From Mucilaginibacter corticis (lineage in GTDB: Bacteria; Bacteroidota; Bacteroidia; Sphingobacteriales; Sphingobacteriaceae), in the NCBI RefSeq assembly GCF_007558865.1, contig NZ_VLPK01000003.1:620001-684000 (forward strand): 64,000 nucleotides of DNA. The letters are read 5' to 3'. Of this stretch, positions 36,318 to 44,790 are shown piece by piece. The notes beneath the pieces were generated by a model. It was not told where the DNA came from, ran no database searches, and worked only from the letters and a program-made list of their open reading frames with translations. The translations under genes and the position numbers were made by a program. Position 1 is the first letter of the stretch; each line of letters opens with the position of its first letter.

Positions 36318-36863
36318 TTATCTTTTCCGGCCTTTGTAGCTGCGGTCTTCGTCATGGTCGTTGTCAATGTTATTTTCAAGATCGGTTTCTTGTTCCCGCA
36401 TCTCCTGAATCCGTTTTAAAGCGATAACGTCAAGCTGATCTTTTGGCCGATCAACTGCTTTTTTGTTGTCGATAAGTTGGCTGATGTGTAAGAATGGGAT
36501 AATCGTATCTTCAAGTTCTGCGGTGGCTGCCATTTCCAGGCATTCGTCAAAACTATAATTATCAATCCCTTTCATATCGGTCATGATATCCAATCTAACT
36601 GAATTATTGAGATGAAAATCGGTCCAGCCTGGCACGAATTGCATAGTTTCGAGCATGGGATAGTCGGGCATATCACAGTCCACAAATGCCTGGCGGAGAT
36701 TTTTCCTATTGGCAGAAGTATCTTTAAGCCAAACATCAACATCTCCCGTAAAACGGTCATAACCATGCAAGTTGATTGCTAATCCGCCAACAACAATATA
36801 TAGTACATTATTATCATTCAACGCTGCAAATAACTTGATAATTTCTTCATCGAAAATGTCCAT
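36318..36863 (-). CDS. Nucleotidyltransferase (MNT/AbiEii-like)
   Basis: 181 aa from MDIFDEEIIKLF; an earlier ATG would overlap the upstream gene. The fold is the nucleotidyltransferase type: VVGGLAINLHGYDRFTGDVDVWL (GG...DxD). A DQLDVIALKRI motif is in the C-terminal half. Similar proteins act as the NTase toxin of type IV or MNT-HEPN systems. No HEPN or AbiEi partner is seen; a 54-aa gene precedes it with a two-base gap. The C-terminal tail is rich in Asp/Arg. Confidence 0.72.
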   Translation of the reverse strand: MDIFDEEIIKLFAALNDNNVLYIVVGGLAINLHGYDRFTGDVDVWLKDTSANRKNLRQAFVDCDMPDYPMLETMQFVPGWTDFHLNNSVRLDIMTDMKGIDNYSFDECLEMAATAELEDTIIPFLHISQLIDNKKAVDRPKDQLDVIALKRIQEMREQETDLENNIDNDHDEDRSYKGRKR

Positions 36864-36865
36864 GA

Positions 36866-37030
36866 TTATCTGCGTATAAGAGGTTTGTGCGTAATTTTCG
36901 CTTGCTTTAACGTGTGGTGCATTTTGTAAAGCGTGCAAAACATTAAAAACCGCTCCATGTGGGTTCTTTTTAGCCCGGCCTTTAGCTGTGCGGTTAGGGC
37001 GGGATCGTTATCCTGGATCTTAGTTTCCAT
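36866..37030 (-). CDS. 54-aa partner gene upstream of the nucleotidyltransferase
   Basis: The frame from METKIQDNDPAL to THKPLIRR is basic, with a helical ERFLMFCTLYKMHHTLKQAK segment. It ends two bases before the nucleotidyltransferase start, a layout common for element-borne NTase pairs. No antitoxin family is recognised. Confidence 0.5.
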   Translation of the reverse strand: METKIQDNDPALTAQLKAGLKRTHMERFLMFCTLYKMHHTLKQAKITHKPLIRR

Positions 37031-37061
37031 AATTGCTAATGTTAACAAATTTAAGAATTTA

Positions 37062-37857
37062 TTATAAAGGAATTACGTCGGCTTTTAATAAATCCTTATA
37101 CGGTATTTGAAGCGTGATGACACGACCGGAGATTTGTTTTTCGCGGAGTTCGATGTTCATGACTTTATTTCCGGGATAGCTCAATTTTTTGAATACGATG
37201 ATGTTGCGGTAGTATTTGCTGAATGCCGGTTCCGTGAACAGGGTATATGCCGGTTTGATCTCCAATGATTGAACATTGGATGCTTTGGTGACTTTTTTTG
37301 TCGTCGATCTTATACCGCAGTTCATCGATATCATAGCGGAGATTGGTGTTGTTTTGAAAACTGAGGTCCACGAACAGGTAATCGCCAAAGGTGTAGAGGT
37401 GATTCAGTTTCGCGTTTATCCCAAAAGCTTTGGTTTTTTCTTTTGGTTTGGGCGGTTTTTTGGCCGCAATCTCCAGGCATAAGGCTTTTAGCTGGTTGGT
37501 GGACAAACCAATATTTTCAAGATCCAGTGGCCGGGTGTCTTTGGGTTCGATATTAATTTCCGTTGGAACATCGCTGCCGCCGATGATGACATGGTACTGG
37601 GCGATGAATTTTTCACCGGTGATGGTGACCACCGCGTCGTCTTCCGTTTTTACAGAATCTTTAATTTTAATGCGTAAAACGTTTTTAAGGGGCAGGTCGC
37701 CGACGATGTGTCTGGAAGAAATATCCACGTATTGGATCGGTTCGGGAGAAATAAAATGAACCGTTAGGTTTGCGGGTAAATAAACCGTTGGCAGGTTGTT
37801 TTGTCCCTGAACACAATAAGTAAAAAGGGATAAGAGTATGGCTAAGATATAGTTCAT
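37062..37857 (-). pseudogene. traN: Conjugative transposon protein TraN (DUF4138), frameshifted
   Basis: The first frame starts MNYILAILLSLFTYCVQGQ, a signal peptide, and carries TraN/DUF4138 up to RYKIDDKK. It then reads unrelated residues to 37165. The native continuation, VTKASNVQSLEIKPAYTLF ... RNIIVFKKLSYPGN ... ISGRVITLQIPY, is in the +1 frame and runs to the stop at 37062. The break is at seven A (37293-37299 on the plus strand), so one extra base explains it. TraN is a periplasmic T4SS component. This is either a true lesion, slippage-rescued, or a homopolymer error. Confidence 0.85.
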
Positions 37858-37858
37858 G

Positions 37859-38929
37859 TCAGTAGTTTTTTTGAGCGTTTTGCAACGCATCAGGGTCGAT
37901 TAAATAGATATAAGAATTGTATTTCATGCGGGCCTTATTCTTTCGGATGATACCCGCGATGGCGCTGGAAGTCGATTGAAACATTTTACCCGCAGCGCTC
38001 ATCACGAAGCTGGTCGTGCCCGAACCGATGTCCACGCCCTGGATAGAACTGCTGCCCAGGTCCTTACTAAAGTCCCGGAACGCGGACGCAGGGACATAGA
38101 GCCCGGGCAGGCCGTCGAGGTCGTAAACTTCTAATTTTACGGGCAGGATCTTTCCCGAACTAAGAATGGTTTTGATGGAAAGGGTCACCCGCTGTTCGGA
38201 AAAACCGCTGATACTGGCGTAGATATAGGTATCCTTCGGAACTAAGAGCTTACCCGCGACGATATCATCCAATAATCGTAGTCTTAATCTTGAACCTGCA
38301 TAGCCGGTCATATTCTCGTCGATTACGGCTTTGATAAAGGTTTTGTCCTGGTCAGGCATGACTGTATTAAAGCCTTCGCTGCCGGCGTCCGCTTTGCTGA
38401 CAGCAAAGATTTTTTGATCAGCTTCCAGTTGCTTTCGTTTGGCCGCTGCCTGTTGTTTTTGTCTTTCAGCTTTGGCAGCCGGGTCATTTTCCTTGTTCAG
38501 GCTGTCCATGTAAGCCATTTGCTTTTTAAAAGTTTCCATAGGATCGTCCGGTTTGTCAATGGCAATCTTAGGTTTAGGCTGCCCCGCGCTATGATTGAGC
38601 ATTTCAACGGCCTGCCTGTCGCCGAATTTTGCATGGACCGCTTTACGAAGCGAGTCCAGTTGCGGAGGTTTCTCAGGGGAGATCGCCGCCACCGGGGAAC
38701 TCCCATCCGCTTCTTTGAAGGTATTTCGGAAAGCATCCAGCTTATCCTGCAGGTTTTCCTTCCGGACAACAGAAGATACCTGACCAACGGCGCCATTGAG
38801 CTCCTCCTGTTTTTTTTCCGCGGGCTTTTTGCTGCCCGGGCCGGAATGCCAGATATAGAAAAACAGGCATAAAAAGGGCAATAAGATGATAGGCAGCACG
38901 TATTTGGGCTGCCGGAGATTGAGTTTCAT
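37859..38929 (-). CDS. traM: Conjugative transposon protein TraM
   Basis: A 356-aa protein with one N-terminal membrane anchor (about 10-27: YVLPIILLPFLCLFFYIW). A long charged/Gln-Lys-rich coiled region (100-190) and a C-terminal TraM/VirB10-like beta domain follow (DENMTGYAGSRLRLRLLDDI, VPKDTYIYASISGFS, PASAFRDFSKDLG). It bridges inner and outer membranes in the mating pore. It starts four bases after the upstream gene stop and ends one base before traN. Confidence 0.9.
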   Translation of the reverse strand: MKLNLRQPKYVLPIILLPFLCLFFYIWHSGPGSKKPAEKKQEELNGAVGQVSSVVRKENLQDKLDAFRNTFKEADGSSPVAAISPEKPPQLDSLRKAVHAKFGDRQAVEMLNHSAGQPKPKIAIDKPDDPMETFKKQMAYMDSLNKENDPAAKAERQKQQAAAKRKQLEADQKIFAVSKADAGSEGFNTVMPDQDKTFIKAVIDENMTGYAGSRLRLRLLDDIVAGKLLVPKDTYIYASISGFSEQRVTLSIKTILSSGKILPVKLEVYDLDGLPGLYVPASAFRDFSKDLGSSSIQGVDIGSGTTSFVMSAAGKMFQSTSSAIAGIIRKNKARMKYNSYIYLIDPDALQNAQKNY

Positions 38930-38934
38930 ATGCT

Positions 38935-39351
38935 TTATTTAAAGGATGGGTAAATATGCCGGAGACTATCCAGCGTCCGGATCAGGCGTATACTATCCGT
39001 TGTATTCAGCTGTTTTTTAGCGCTGATGCTGTCGACGACTTTTTTCAGCCTGATGGTTTCTTTAAGCCGGGTGCCCGCCTCCAGGATCTTGTCGAAACCG
39101 TCTTGAAATGGCGCCGTGATGCCGACAGGTTTTGAGGGAGCAACCTGATGAATAAAATTATTGAAAGCCAGCACAATGGAAACAACAATTAAAATAACCA
39201 TACAGGCGAAAACGCTTTTCGGGAACCGCCTGAGCAGCGTGAAAGTTGTTGTTTTAACTTTGTCAAAATAGGGTTTGAACTCTTTCCTGATCTCGCTGAA
39301 AACGGTGTCTTTCGGGTCCCGGTCAGAACGTATTTTTGTCCACATTTTCAA
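38935..39351 (-). CDS. TraL-like conjugation protein
   Basis: A 138-aa protein with a single membrane segment (about 48-65: VFACMVILIVVSIVLAF) and a coiled C-terminus with LNTTDSIRLIRTLDSLRHIY. It occupies the place of the small traL gene between traK and traM in Bacteroidetes tra operons and overlaps the end of traK by 29 bp. The name is by position. Confidence 0.6.
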   Translation of the reverse strand: MKMWTKIRSDRDPKDTVFSEIRKEFKPYFDKVKTTTFTLLRRFPKSVFACMVILIVVSIVLAFNNFIHQVAPSKPVGITAPFQDGFDKILEAGTRLKETIRLKKVVDSISAKKQLNTTDSIRLIRTLDSLRHIYPSFK

Positions 39352-39937
39352 GGTCTTTATTTTCCAGGGTTTTCCAGCCGGTGATCAGTACACCATGCGG
39401 GTTATTGTTACTGCGCGGGATATCCTTCAGGTAACCCTCGGTGATGAGCGAGCGTACTACGGTACTGCTGCGCCGGTCGATTTTCAGCTTGCCGTAATAG
39501 CGGAAATATTTCCGGGGGATGTCCAAAGCAATGCTGTCGGTTTGCAGGGTCAGTACCGAACTGGAGGATAAGATCGAATTAAAAAATCCTTTTTCTTTCA
39601 GATCGTTATATTGCTGCATCCCGGATTCATCGACCAGGTACATCGCTTTTTTGAGCTGGTATTCCATATACTTATCATCCGGCGTCAGCGAAAAGAAAAG
39701 GGAATGATACAGGTCAACATCTGCGCGGTATTCCGCAGGGCGGTTCATTTGCACATCGGTCTGGCGTGCCAGCACCGGGATGTTATTATCCAGGATATAA
39801 ACGCTCTGCCGTGCGTTAGCAACCTGTTTATAAGCATAAGCGCAGGAGATCGCGGCGATCATAATGGCCGTTAAAAAACTGCCGCCCGCCACGAAAGTGG
39901 CCAGGCGGATCTTGGCTTCTATGTTTTTAATGATCAT
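39323..39937 (-). CDS. traK: Conjugative transposon protein TraK
   Basis: A 204-aa TraK homologue (VirB8-like) with one N-terminal membrane segment and a periplasmic domain. Motifs are SVYILDNNIPVLARQTD, RPAEYRADVDLYHSLFF and LTPDDKYMEYQL. It is part of the inner-membrane pore assembly. Gene order traJ-traK-traL-traM-traN is canonical. Confidence 0.92.
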   Translation of the reverse strand: MIIKNIEAKIRLATFVAGGSFLTAIMIAAISCAYAYKQVANARQSVYILDNNIPVLARQTDVQMNRPAEYRADVDLYHSLFFSLTPDDKYMEYQLKKAMYLVDESGMQQYNDLKEKGFFNSILSSSSVLTLQTDSIALDIPRKYFRYYGKLKIDRRSSTVVRSLITEGYLKDIPRSNNNPHGVLITGWKTLENKDLENVDKNTF

Positions 39938-39946
39938 GGTGATAAT

Positions 39947-41092
39947 TTAGAGTAAGGTACTGGCGGCTTTCGCGGCTCCATGGAGCGTACCGGCGCCACG
40001 GCCAAAATTGGAAGACGCGGAACTGATCCCCGAAGTGGAAATAATCCAGGTGGAAATACTGGGTACGGTAAACATACAGATGGCGCCGATCACAAATACC
40101 ACGATGACCGTACCGAAGGACAGGATCCCGTTACCAGCGAAAAAGGCCATTTTCTCAAAATCTGCCTTGGTGCCGTTCTGGCCGACCAGTTCCTGGTATT
40201 TGCTGATTTCGGATTCCAGGGCGTATTCCTGCATCAGGCCGCAGAGGTACATGATCAGGTAGGCGATGCCGGAATACAGGTTAACGGACACAAAGCGCGC
40301 GATCCAGGTACTGAAACTGTCACGGAACGCGGGCAGGATACTGACAGCAACCGCGAAGGGCCCCAGGATGATTAGGATACTGGAGTAGATGATCTGGATC
40401 AGGAAAATAATATACACGGCCAGTCTTAACAGCCAGATCGCCAAAATCTCCAGTAACTGGCTGATCAGTAACTGCATCCCGATCGTGAGCCGGTTCTTGA
40501 GTTCCAGTAAGGGTGAGACGACATCGGAGATGCCTTGTTTAACGGTACTGCTGACCGCGTCCCAGGCCCGGTCATACCAGGTATCGCTTTCCTTCGCTGC
40601 CACTTCGGTTTGTGCCTGGAAGGTATAGAGTGAATTGGCGACGGCCTGCATCAGGTTAGCGCGGTTAAAGCGCAGGTCGTTGATGGTATTTTGTTCACTT
40701 TCGAACATTTGCTCGGTCTGGGCGGAGACCAGATCGGTCGGGAAGGCGACCATTTTTACAAAAGTCCCCCACCAGAGGATGATCATGGCCAGCCCGAAGG
40801 GCCGGAGCAGGGGCATGACCTCGAGCTGCTTATCCCCGACCATCATTTCATAGGACCGGATGGCGAAATAGATGATCATAAAGATAGCGGCCAGCGCCTT
40901 TGCGTCGGTTATGAACAGGTCAAAGTGGGTCCAGATCGATTCTTTCAGGCCAGTGAGGAAGGTCATGACCCCGGTTTCGTAAACGCCGTCGCCCTGGAAA
41001 AACTGCAGGGTCTTCGTCTGGTCGGCGGTTTGCGCGAAAACGGGCATAACAGCCAGTAATAAAAGGATTGAGATAATGGTTCGTTTGCTCAT
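39947..41092 (-). CDS. traJ: Conjugative transposon protein TraJ
   Basis: A 381-aa polytopic membrane protein of the TraJ/VirB6 type with a signal-like N-terminus and about six membrane helices (AAIFMIIYFAIRSYEMM, AVYIIFLIQIIYSSILIILGPFAVAVSILP, IGAICMFTVPSISTWII). A Gly-Ser-rich tail ends AAKAAS. It forms the inner-membrane channel base. It overlaps the upstream 259-aa gene by 4 bp. Confidence 0.9.
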   Translation of the reverse strand: MSKRTIISILLLLAVMPVFAQTADQTKTLQFFQGDGVYETGVMTFLTGLKESIWTHFDLFITDAKALAAIFMIIYFAIRSYEMMVGDKQLEVMPLLRPFGLAMIILWWGTFVKMVAFPTDLVSAQTEQMFESEQNTINDLRFNRANLMQAVANSLYTFQAQTEVAAKESDTWYDRAWDAVSSTVKQGISDVVSPLLELKNRLTIGMQLLISQLLEILAIWLLRLAVYIIFLIQIIYSSILIILGPFAVAVSILPAFRDSFSTWIARFVSVNLYSGIAYLIMYLCGLMQEYALESEISKYQELVGQNGTKADFEKMAFFAGNGILSFGTVIVVFVIGAICMFTVPSISTWIISTSGISSASSNFGRGAGTLHGAAKAASTLL

Positions 41093-41868
41093 TGTATTTT
41101 TTGTAAGATCTTTTTAGCAATGGAGATATCGGTCTGCGGTGTCCAGTCCGGCACGCTGGCGTTATTTGATTTTAGTGTTTGCTGCTGCGCGGCGAGATCA
41201 AGTGTGGATTGTGCGGACGAGGTCCGGACCGACCAGACTCCTGCCAGTTTCCTGTATTCATTGAGCAGCCGGTAATAGGCTAAAATTCTTGAACCCCTGT
41301 CCATATCGGCGGTATGCGCAGCCTGGATGCGCTGTTTGAGCATATTCAATTCGTTCCCGTACCAACTTAAGGTGCCTTCGGAAACTAATTTGCTGTTGGC
41401 TTGCGGGCTAAGGCCCGCCGAAAGTTTTACCGGGTTAAAGTTAAGTACAGGATCAAACTGGTTTTTATAATACAATAGCCAGAGCGGATCGAGGTCACTG
41501 ACCAAACCTGAGGTCGCTGCGACTTGGGACAATGCCGTGGTTTTGACGGTATCGGATTGCAATTTGTAATGGTTATCTGTGTTACTCATGGCTGCGACAA
41601 AGGCAAGTCGCTGGGTTTGCGGGCCGTTGGGGCTCAAGGGCCGGAGGTCCGTCTTATGGTAATCGGGATGAAAAAAGCCCCATACAAGCCAGTAATAAGG
41701 ATTAAGGCTCAGGAAGCCGGGTGATGGTTTGAATTTGTTTTGGTCCCATTGCTGGTAGACCATCCGCTGTTCCTGGTAGCGGAGCGCTTCGTCATTGACC
41801 ACAGACTGGCCTAACAGCCGGAAACAACAAAGCAGGCCGAAGCCTGCTAATACAATCGTTTTTTTCAT
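41089..41868 (-). CDS. Conserved exported protein of the tra operon
   Basis: A 259-aa protein with a signal peptide (MKKTIVLAGFGLLCCFRLLGQ). It is a soluble, Gln-rich helical periplasmic protein with SLNPYYWLVWGFFHPDYHKTDLRPL and a C-terminal coiled region. Homologues are found in the same place in Bacteroidetes ICEs, between the TraG ATPase region and traJ. No function is established. Confidence 0.65.
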   Translation of the reverse strand: MKKTIVLAGFGLLCCFRLLGQSVVNDEALRYQEQRMVYQQWDQNKFKPSPGFLSLNPYYWLVWGFFHPDYHKTDLRPLSPNGPQTQRLAFVAAMSNTDNHYKLQSDTVKTTALSQVAATSGLVSDLDPLWLLYYKNQFDPVLNFNPVKLSAGLSPQANSKLVSEGTLSWYGNELNMLKQRIQAAHTADMDRGSRILAYYRLLNEYRKLAGVWSVRTSSAQSTLDLAAQQQTLKSNNASVPDWTPQTDISIAKKILQKIQ

Positions 41869-41926
41869 AATAAAATGTAACTAAATGAAAAAAGCAGCGG
41901 GTGGCTGCTTTTTAATGGTCTAATAT

Positions 41927-42562
41927 TTAATCCTGTAACCTCGGGTTTTCTTGCGGGGTATATTCACGCACCCATGATTCGTTCTTAAGAATAATGTTAC
42001 GCGTTTCATCATTTAGCCTCTGGTTGGCGTGGGCGAATTCAGCAAATTTTATCGGATAAGTCAAATCTGACGGTTTGTAACTTCGAAGTGTAGACTTGTC
42101 GAACTCCATAACAAGAAGATTTTCGCCTGCCGTTCCGGTATATACAAAGTCAGATCTGTCAAAATAAAAATAGTAGAGCGCTATATTTTTAAAACTTTCA
42201 TTAAAATTCAGTTTTATATTGCCTGCGCTTATAACCAAACCTGCCTGATCTATTATCCTTGCCGCGACTCTTTTATAAGATTGCGTGGGTGAATCCAGAA
42301 ATAAGGCGATTAATGACGTTGCGTAGCCCGCATCTCTTGCCTCATCGATTAAATCTTTAAAAGAAGCATCATTAAAAACCGTTTCAAGGATGATACTTTT
42401 TTTTGCGGCAATGCTTTCTCTTACATCAGTTTTCGTACTGCTTTTCGATACATCAGTCATAATCATGATGAAATCTTCCAGCTGCGCCATCCTGCTACGG
42501 ATAAAGCTCGATTTACCGGCGGCATTGCAACCGGCAACCATAATTAATTCCGGCCTGTTCAT
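41927..42562 (-). CDS. Zeta-toxin-like P-loop kinase (second pair)
   Basis: A 211-aa protein beginning MNRPELIMVAGCNAAGKSSFIRS (Walker A GCNAAGKSS). It contains IILETVFNDASF, the zeta-like KSIILET block, and a LFLDSPTQSYKRVAARI stretch. The typical zeta D-D and R residues cannot all be checked by eye. It overlaps the upstream 81-aa gene by 4 bp and lies inside the tra operon, between the three exported paralogues and the conserved exported gene. Confidence 0.72.
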   Translation of the reverse strand: MNRPELIMVAGCNAAGKSSFIRSRMAQLEDFIMIMTDVSKSSTKTDVRESIAAKKSIILETVFNDASFKDLIDEARDAGYATSLIALFLDSPTQSYKRVAARIIDQAGLVISAGNIKLNFNESFKNIALYYFYFDRSDFVYTGTAGENLLVMEFDKSTLRSYKPSDLTYPIKFAEFAHANQRLNDETRNIILKNESWVREYTPQENPRLQD

Positions 42563-42804
42563 CGCCTGCCAAGTTTCTTAATGATGGTATCTTTGATTTC
42601 AACCGGAATGTTATGATCATTTGTAATCACTTCGATATCCACTAAAAACCGCTCACCGTCGGGCATTTCTTTGGTATAGTATTCTCCGTCACCCGAGTAT
42701 TGCGCGTAGAAAGGATTACCTAATTCAAAGGCGCGCTGACGCCCTAATTCGTGAATATTGTTGATGTTTTTTAATAACTCATCGACTTTAGTTGGTCTTT
42801 CCAT
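42559..42804 (-). CDS. Probable antitoxin partner of the second zeta-like gene
   Basis: An 81-aa acidic protein overlapping the zeta-like start by 4 bp (ATGA). Content: RPTKVDELLKNINNIHELGR, then GEYYTKEMPDGERFLVDIEVI. No known antitoxin motif, so the role is inferred from arrangement and size. Confidence 0.6.
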   Translation of the reverse strand: MERPTKVDELLKNINNIHELGRQRAFELGNPFYAQYSGDGEYYTKEMPDGERFLVDIEVITNDHNIPVEIKDTIIKKLGRR

Positions 42805-42812
42805 AGTGCAAT

Positions 42813-43472
42813 TTACTTTAAATATTTAGCGTTTGAAATAATTTGTTGGACAAACAACTTGTCTTTATAGATAAAGCCGGCAAATGGATTGAGCGCGGCG
42901 ATGGTGCCTTTTTCCCTAGCCCAGTACATCGCCCGCCAGGCACCGTAAGCCAACCCGTCGAGGACCTGCAGCTGGGTGATCACTTTCCGGAGCAATTCGT
43001 CCCGGGCATTGTAATCGGCCAACATATTGCCACCTGAGTTTAAAATAGAGCCGGAAACATCACCGACCAGCGCGGTGGCCTTCAGCTTCATTTGAGCGGA
43101 AATATTGGTCGCAAATAACAACAGCGCCGGATCTGATCTTGCCAACGTAAGGCACTGACCGGAATAAGAAGTAATATCTGCAACGATGACCGCAAGATTT
43201 TTGACTGCAAGGCCGTTTTTGAGCGCGGAGTTCACATTGGATAAAGCCTCATAGATCATGGTCTGCGCCAGTACAACCGAACCAACGTTCAGGTTGATGT
43301 TATCCAGGCTGGTACTGATCTTTCCCAAATATTGCTGGTGCGTCACTTCCGCCGAACTGCGCACCGCGGCATTGGAAAGTACGGACTCATAAACCTTTGG
43401 GTCAACAACATATTCCTGCGCAAAGCAATGAGCCGAAAGAAAAAGGCCGGAGATTAAAATCTTTATTTTCAT
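42813..43472 (-). CDS. Exported tra-operon protein, tandem paralogue 1
   Basis: A 219-aa protein with a signal peptide (LISGLFLSAHCFAQ) and a helical body ending in ...IISNAKYLK. It shares the LDGLAYGAWRAMYWA..LNPFAGF region with the copy at 44128 and the NAKYLK end with both others. All three sit directly after the VirB4-type ATPase, at about 220 aa like VirB5 minor pilins. The VirB5-like role is inference. Confidence 0.65.
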   Translation of the reverse strand: MKIKILISGLFLSAHCFAQEYVVDPKVYESVLSNAAVRSSAEVTHQQYLGKISTSLDNINLNVGSVVLAQTMIYEALSNVNSALKNGLAVKNLAVIVADITSYSGQCLTLARSDPALLLFATNISAQMKLKATALVGDVSGSILNSGGNMLADYNARDELLRKVITQLQVLDGLAYGAWRAMYWAREKGTIAALNPFAGFIYKDKLFVQQIISNAKYLK

Positions 43473-44131
43473 GGCTTAAGATATTTGGCATTTTGAATGA
43501 TCTCTTTACTGATAGTCCTATCGGCATTGACAAAATTCTGAAAGGGATTCGCGGCTTTCAGAAGGTCACTGAGCGTGGCATATTGCAGGTTATTCACGAG
43601 CGTGCCCGAAATATCCTGGATACGGCTCAATTCGCTGAGCACGTATTCAAAGAGCAATTTACGATCCGAGGCTTTTAATTGGTTGACGTCGCCAATACTA
43701 ATGGTCAGCCCTGCGATATAACCCGCCAGGTCCCTGGCGCACCCGGCAAATTCTATTTCGGTCTGCAAACCCAAAGCGATCAGCGCCGGGTTCTTTTCAG
43801 CCAGTTTGATGATCGCCGCCTGGTTACTGATGATGCGGTTGACCATAGGCGTCGCGTAGATGTCGATATCTGCCACGTTGATCGCCGTTCCCAAAGCATT
43901 ATAGCGTTGCTGTAGTTGACGGTACCTGAGTTTCAACTTATCGAGCAAGGTCAGGTTCGCCTGTTCGTTGGCAGCTGCTGTGATTTGCTGGTTTTTAGCT
44001 TTGACTTGTTGTTTATTTTCATCAATGGACTGGTCGATCAGCAGGTGCATGCTGGCTATGTCCAAGGTGCTGCGCTGCGCAAATCCACCAAACGGACCTA
44101 GAAAGATGATGATATACAATAGCTTTTTCAT
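43469..44131 (-). CDS. Exported tra-operon protein, tandem paralogue 2 (most divergent)
   Basis: A 220-aa protein with a signal peptide (MKKLLYIIIFLGPFGGFAQ). The central part is a long Gln-rich coiled coil (KNQQITAAANEQANLTLLDKL). It ends NPFQNF...IIQNAKYLKP as in the flanking paralogues. It overlaps both neighbours by 4 bp, giving three consecutive ATGA junctions. It is probably the same fold with a changed middle. Confidence 0.65.
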   Translation of the reverse strand: MKKLLYIIIFLGPFGGFAQRSTLDIASMHLLIDQSIDENKQQVKAKNQQITAAANEQANLTLLDKLKLRYRQLQQRYNALGTAINVADIDIYATPMVNRIISNQAAIIKLAEKNPALIALGLQTEIEFAGCARDLAGYIAGLTISIGDVNQLKASDRKLLFEYVLSELSRIQDISGTLVNNLQYATLSDLLKAANPFQNFVNADRTISKEIIQNAKYLKP

Positions 44132-44790
44132 GGTTTGAGGTATTTGGCGTTATTCAAGACATCGTTCGCGATCCGCACGTCCTGGTTCTGCCAGGCTGCC
44201 CAGGGATTGAGCGAACGGAAAATCCCGTTTAATTTTGCCCAGTACATGGACCGTCCCATGCCGTAAGCGATCCCGCGCAGGATCCGCAATTCATCTGCGA
44301 TATGGTTCAGCATTTTACTCCGCTCGCCCGAATCCATCAGGTTATCGCTCCCGCCCTTAAGTACAAAGGCGCTGACATCCGCCGCCAGCACAGCCGCCCG
44401 GGTCTCGAAATCCCTGGCGCCCTGTTCGGCGAACAGCAGCAGGACCGGATCGGTTTTGGCGAGCTGCACGGCCTGGCCGACATCGTTTACTATATCCGTT
44501 CCGCATTCGGCGATCTCTTTAATCGTAGAGAGGTTGTTGATGACGGAGGCGACTTCACTGAGCCCTTTATAAATTTTATTTTGCATGTCGTTAACGATCA
44601 CCAGTTGTCCCGTCACGGCTAATTGTCCTTTCTGGATCAGGCTCAGCCGGTCATTGGTGGTGCCCAGTTGGCCGTTTATACTCATCGTATTACCGACGAT
44701 AGCGGCGGAGGTAACCGGGTCGACGACGAGCTCCTGTGCAAAAGCGTTGCCTGCACAAAGGCAGCACACGAGCAGCATTAAATTTTTCAT
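44128..44790 (-). CDS. Exported tra-operon protein, tandem paralogue 3
   Basis: A 220-aa protein with a signal peptide (MKNLMLLVCCLCAGNAFAQ). The body shares VDPVTSAAIVGN..., LAKTDPVLLLFAEQ and LRGIAYGMGRSMYWA..LNPWAAW with the copy at 42813. Ends LNNAKYLKP. It follows traG with a 4-bp overlap. Confidence 0.68.
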   Translation of the reverse strand: MKNLMLLVCCLCAGNAFAQELVVDPVTSAAIVGNTMSINGQLGTTNDRLSLIQKGQLAVTGQLVIVNDMQNKIYKGLSEVASVINNLSTIKEIAECGTDIVNDVGQAVQLAKTDPVLLLFAEQGARDFETRAAVLAADVSAFVLKGGSDNLMDSGERSKMLNHIADELRILRGIAYGMGRSMYWAKLNGIFRSLNPWAAWQNQDVRIANDVLNNAKYLKP

